Source: Strigops habroptila | Taxonomy: Eukaryota; Chordata; Aves; Psittaciformes; Psittacidae | Direction: 5' to 3' | Length of the DNA stretch: 64,000 nt | Assembly (NCBI RefSeq): GCF_004027225.2 | Contig: NC_044277.2 | Location: 88,920,283-88,984,282, forward strand | Shown here: in pieces, positions 59,556-64,000 of the stretch | Position numbering within the stretch: position 1 is the first letter of the stretch | Layout: each line of letters starts with the position of its first letter | Position numbers and translations under genes: made by a program | The notes under the pieces: generated by a model | The model's input: the letters and a program-made list of their open reading frames with translations, nothing else | Told to the model about the DNA's origin: nothing | The model's database searches: none

Positions 59556-62490
59556 CTGAAAGGAATAAGAACTCAGAATTAACTATGACTCAAGAGGTAT
59601 TTTACTCTTCTGCAAATAAAAGAGCTTGAAGACGATTTGTACTCAAGGATGCTAACGCAGCAGGATGCTTTGTTCTCTGACATGCTGTCTATGCTTGTTT
59701 ATAGATGATGTTAATGTTTTCTATAGTTTGTGTATCTTATTAGTTATTCTCATCTACTGGATACTTGTTTTGCAGCAATCCCTTGAGAAAACACCGAGAC
59801 TGAAATTCAGTGCAAAAACTGATGTGCATGTCTACAAGTTTGTATCTCCTGTTACAAAACCGCTACAGAATGGAAGTGTTCTTTCCTCTATCTCAAATAT
59901 TTAAAAAAGCATATAATTATAGCTTTGATAAAATTATTAAGACCCAAGCAGCCGAGACTGAAGTACAGCTGCTGGAGAGCCTCTTGTTCCTTTTGAGATT
60001 TTATGCCTTTTATTCCCCTCCTGCTTAGCTGAGAACTCGTGGTGTACCTGGTGGCGAGTTCTCTTCATCTCCTTCTCCTGTTTGTCTATTGATTTTGTAG
60101 GATCTGTCCAAGTCGATATTTTGGGGTTTTTTTTATCCCTTATTATTCTCTTAATATTGGCATCCACCTACTCTCAGGCACTGAAATGTGCACTACTGTA
60201 TTCCCATCCTTCCTACTCAGATTTCCTGTTTCTGCATTTCAGATAGATACCAGTACCCCAAGCTTCATGTGATTAAAGTATCTGTCCTGCTGCAGGGGGG
60301 TACAGCTCATAGTTTTCCTCATGTTCATCACCAATTCTGCCTTTTTCCCAATCCCTTAAAGTCAGTCATTTGAGACCTCTTATCCAGACTCTTACTATAC
60401 CTTACTATTGTTTCCTTAGTATTCCCAAACTATATCCTGCCCTTTCCATTTCTACTTTTGTATTTTAGTCTTCTATTAATATTACTATTTTTATTTTTAA
60501 ATTTAACATATTACAGCTTTGGGGTTTTTTTTCCTGCCTATGTATCGTTCTGTTTCTTATGGAAAACCACCTATTTTTTTGTGGTATTTTAAAACAGTGG
60601 CTTGAACCCATTAAGGAACCAGGTGAGGATCAAGATATGTAAAAAGGAGGACTCTCAGGGAACTGAAATTGGGGGTCATATCTCTACCTCTTTGAAAATG
60701 AATACTGTTCCTTTTTATTGTAGGCTGGCATTCCCTATCTTTCATCAACAAGTATGATTCCAGCCTACCCCCTCTCTTGGCAATAAAGGTCATTTTTCTT
60801 GGGTCTTAGCATTTTCCTCAGAGAAAGTGAGGAAAATGCTACATTAGATTATTTAAATTATGGCATTAAAAACTTAACAAATGAAGACAACAGAATAAAA
60901 ACAATTGAGAGCATAACTTATTTCAGTTTGCATAATACAAAGCAAAGGGTCACCAAAAATGTTAATGGTTAAATATTGACAGATACGAGATAAAACCTGC
61001 CATTTGCTTCATCCTTATCTCTCTTCCCATACAAGTATGCAGAATTTAGGCTAAATATGAGGGGGTTAAGCAATAGGATTCTTGTTCTTCTCCAGGACAT
61101 GGAAGAGTCTCTTAATTGACCTCCATCTGCCAGCCTTTCTGACTTTACTACACATTTTCAATTCCTAATTACAGATTAACAGTGAATTTATTTCCCTTTG
61201 GATCACCACATGTAATTCCTTTTCGTTCTCACTATTCACAGCAGTCTAGAGATAGTTGCAGATTTTGTCCTCCTGTGAACTTACTGATCCACACACTGTG
61301 ACAAATCAAAACTCTCGCTGTTGTGTTTCAGCTGTGAGTTGATAAGATAATGAAGTGCAGCTCCAGCCTTCCCTGGTGGGCTTCTGATCAATTCAGAATA
61401 TGCATACATCTAAGCATATTTGATGTATGTATGCCATCTCCTTCCTTCCCTCCCTCTCTCCTTTTCAGAGGTTACTTGCAAGTGTCTAAGGGGAACGGGT
61501 AACTAATAAGAGCACATCAGCAAAAAGACAACATTAGGGAGGACCACATCAGATGGGTCTGCCACAGGCCCTTTAGTTGAACAATTCCGATTAGTTTAGG
61601 TCCTTGCCATTTCCTCTGAAGTAACTAGCAAAGTGTGCTCTTGGGTTTGGACAACAGTTCTAAATCTTCATTCACAAACCAGTTTCTCCTACATCCTGAG
61701 CACTTCTGTCCACCTCCCCTGAACTGGAAACATGCCAGCAAGGAAGGTGCTCAGAATGTCATCCACAGCATAGAGGATCCAAGGTAACAGTTACATTCAG
61801 AGTGGATTTCACATTGTTTTTAACTGATGAAACAGTCTTTTAATGTACATTAATGTACAGTTACATCATTACTGTATCATAACTATTAAGAACTCATCAT
61901 TTGCATTCTCATTTGGCTTTTCCCTTGTACAATGTAGTGACATTGAAAGTTTGACTTCACAAAGGACTCTTGTGATACCTCATGGTTACAAGAGAAGTGT
62001 CATCTCGGGATCCGTAGGCTTACATAGCCAGTGAGATGAAGACAGTGAAAAACTGCCTATGTGATCACTGCAGAAACCACAGGCCAAGTTGGCAAGGCCA
62101 GTAAATGAGAGAAAATAATTTGAATTTACTGCTTATACCATAACTGTAACATTATTTGTGAATTTACTAAGTCACTTGATGGAGGTCTTTGACTTTTTTG
62201 AAACTGTTGAGGCCACTGTAAGCATGGATCAGCATCGTTCAATTGCACCTTTATTCTTTCTTTTACCTAACAACAGTAACAATTTCTTTACCTATCAGGA
62301 CTGCCTCTAGACATCTACATTCAATTTTGTTAAGAACAATTTATGCCCAGGAATTTTATTTACAAAACTTGAGGAAAACTTTGCTAAGGGTAAAAAATCC
62401 AAAATCTAAATTTATAGGAATAAATTCAGGGAGCATGGGAAATGAACATTTCTTTTTGTCTCAGACATGTGGTAGAAGGATGTTTCTTAC
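59556..62490 (-). other. MAK intron
   Basis: AT-rich intron; no repeats or extra exons recognised. Confidence 0.75.
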
Positions 62491-62619
62491 CTGATACAGG
62501 TGCACCAAGAGGAGCTAGCTGTATCCGTTGTCCTGCTGATCCAACTTCTTTTTTATGAAAGGAAGAGTTATATACTCCTGATGGGTTGTAAGCAGCACCA
62601 CTTACAAAGCCAGGATTTC
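62491..62619 (-). CDS. MAK: MAK penultimate coding exon
   Basis: On the minus strand, after AATGTCAACAG, 129 bp encode GNPGFVSGAAYNPSGVYNSS, then FHKKEVGSAGQRIQLAPLGA and PVS, ending TCAG|GTAAGA. Human MAK has [20 protein letters not shown], then [21 protein letters not shown]. The KKEV-SAGQRI-LAPL core is conserved. Both ends are in phase 1, in register with the last exon. Confidence 0.96.
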
Positions 62620-64000
62620 CTGTTGACATTACAGAGGTTTAATATTTTCAGTTGTGTTCAGAAAACCTTGCCTACTTTTTAAAGCCACTTCAAAATATAT
62701 CTGCAGAACCACAAGATTTCCAAGTATGAATGTTCTTTAAAAACTCCCTAATACTTGTCTGTTGAAAAAAAAGTGTATGTTAACTCTTTGCTTTGTGTAT
62801 TAGTTAGACCTTTTACAGCACTTAACAGACTTGCTACGCTGCAGATCCAGTACATCTGATCTGCAGTTCAGGAGGAATAAAGACAACAGAGCACAATGAA
62901 CATTTCATTAGCATTTTCATTAAACTTAAACCACGTAGAAAGGTTTACACTGAGTTTTAGAGAAAGGTAGGATCTTACTTTTACTTATAGTTACTTGCTT
63001 TACTGGAAGCTGCTTTAAACACTTTAGTATTTGAAAGCTGGTGCTCAACAGCACTCTTATGCTCAACATGTTCTAAAGGCCTAAATCTATCCAAAATAAT
63101 GGAACCAAACTTCTCTTGTGGGAAGAGGTGCACCACTTGAAGTTGACTTTGCCAGTTTCGCAGCTGAAAGCCTGCCATAAAACTTAGACCCAATTACCAT
63201 CCTTCTTTAACCCTGATTATAAATGCCTAGTTTTGGTCCATCTCTTTCTTTAAAGCAGTGCTACCTTGGGATGGTTGACATAACCATCCTTATTTGGAAG
63301 CTGAGAAACATTGTGCATTTACCCACGAAATCGGTACTGAAGTTATTGTCCAGTGGAAGAGGTATTTGTTACAATATTTAGGCTCCCTCCTCCAAGAAAA
63401 TTTCTTACCTTCATCACCTGGGACAGTGTTAATACTGTGCTGGCAAAATGTCCAGAGAGAAAAGCTTTTCTCTAGTGGTGTGGTTCTGTACTGAGTAGTA
63501 TTAAAGCTGTGAACTACAAGGCCATACACCGTAGATTTAATTTGACCTTTATCAAGTGTGAGCATTTTTATCATACTAGTATTCAGCATGGTTTCAGTGG
63601 TAATTCCAGTAAAACACAAAGTATCTGATTTAACAGTTTTTCTGTCTCCTCAATCTCTGTCCTCAGTGCAATCCCAAAATGCTTCACTTCACACAAACAC
63701 TCCCAGCCCTCTGTGATAATTTCAGAGCTTAGAGCAGTGGATCTATAAGCTGCAAAATTGGTCAACTACAAACCCAAAAAGGTATCCTCAGCTAATTACA
63801 GCTGTGTTGTGTCATTGCATATCTCCCTGTTCAACAGCACTAACAAAAAGCATTAAAGTTAACTCAGTTTCATCAGCCTCTCCAAACCGTCACTTTTGTC
63901 AGTTCCACAAGTAGTTGGGTGTCCATGTGGGCTCCCTGTGTCCTGTTGATGCCAGTCTCCAGCATAATAAAGAATGACACAAAAGCCTTGCTGAAAAATA
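62620..64000 (-). other. MAK intron, right edge
   Basis: No MAK exon was recognised here. Two minus-strand open frames (63290-63619 and 62981-63193) were examined and not accepted as exons. Confidence 0.6.

Noticed and set aside
62981-63193. 70-codon minus-strand frame in the MAK intron
   Set aside because: A plausible acceptor and donor are present, but the peptide does not match the MAK tail preceding the exon at 62491-62619. Probably chance.
63409-63485. Possible extra MAK exon on the minus strand
   Set aside because: It has a good GTAAGA donor, but every acceptor tested gives a length that is not a multiple of three, the pyrimidine tract is weak, and the peptide resembles no part of MAK that I know.
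1-64000. tRNA, rRNA genes and CRISPR-like arrays
   Set aside because: None was seen. The tandem repeats present are microsatellites, a two-copy duplication and an array within an LTR, none with spacer structure.

Overview
This window is a piece of a vertebrate nuclear chromosome, almost certainly from a neoavian bird. The support is CR1 LINE 3' ends, ERVL-type and ERVK-type solo LTRs of the kind found across Neoaves, short introns, and the gene order TFAP2A - GCNT2 - TMEM14C - MAK (human chromosome 6p24 order, from memory). All gene models below were read by eye from splice signals, reading phase and remembered human protein sequences. No alignment or database search was run.

Layout. (1) 1-9.8 kb: the 5' end of TFAP2A on the minus strand, inside a long CpG-rich domain. 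Two known alternative first coding exons are present (MSILAKMGDWQ at 6016-6048 and MLWKLTDNIKYEECE at 2855-2899). A third, unrecognised candidate lies at 502-654. The common exons lie beyond the left edge. (2) 9.8-26.8 kb: a gene-poor interval with candidate conserved non-coding elements, MIR-like SINE relics, a small isolated CpG-rich island near 16.7 kb and a possible PIF/Harbinger-like DNA transposon fossil near 18 kb. (3) 26.8-44.4 kb: GCNT2 on the plus strand, the I-branching beta-1,6-N-acetylglucosaminyltransferase. It has two alternative first exons (26782-27703 and 38359-39427), each carrying most of the catalytic domain, and both splice in the same phase to shared exons at 42974-43066 and 44225-44415. 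(4) 44.4-52.1 kb: intergenic, ending in a CR1 fragment and an LTR that lies just upstream of the next promoter. (5) 52.1-54.9 kb: TMEM14C, four coding exons on the plus strand. (6) 58.2-64 kb: the 3' end of MAK on the minus strand (last two coding exons), convergent with TMEM14C.

The most interesting signal is in GCNT2. The two first exons are about 98% identical by eye over roughly 790 bp, yet are interrupted by a 46-bp block with almost no similarity, placed exactly where human GCNT2 isoforms A, B and C also differ. The second exon appears chimeric: a complete native signal-anchor and stem (with a C-x24-C-x2-Y pattern) is followed directly by a second stem copied from the first exon, predicting a 450-residue enzyme against the usual 401-402. 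This looks like misaligned gene conversion between alternative first exons, although an assembly chimera has to be excluded.

The genes do not form an operon-like unit. TFAP2A is a developmental transcription factor with regulatory sequence likely spread through its flank, GCNT2 acts in the Golgi, TMEM14C in mitochondria (haem synthesis) and MAK at cilia.
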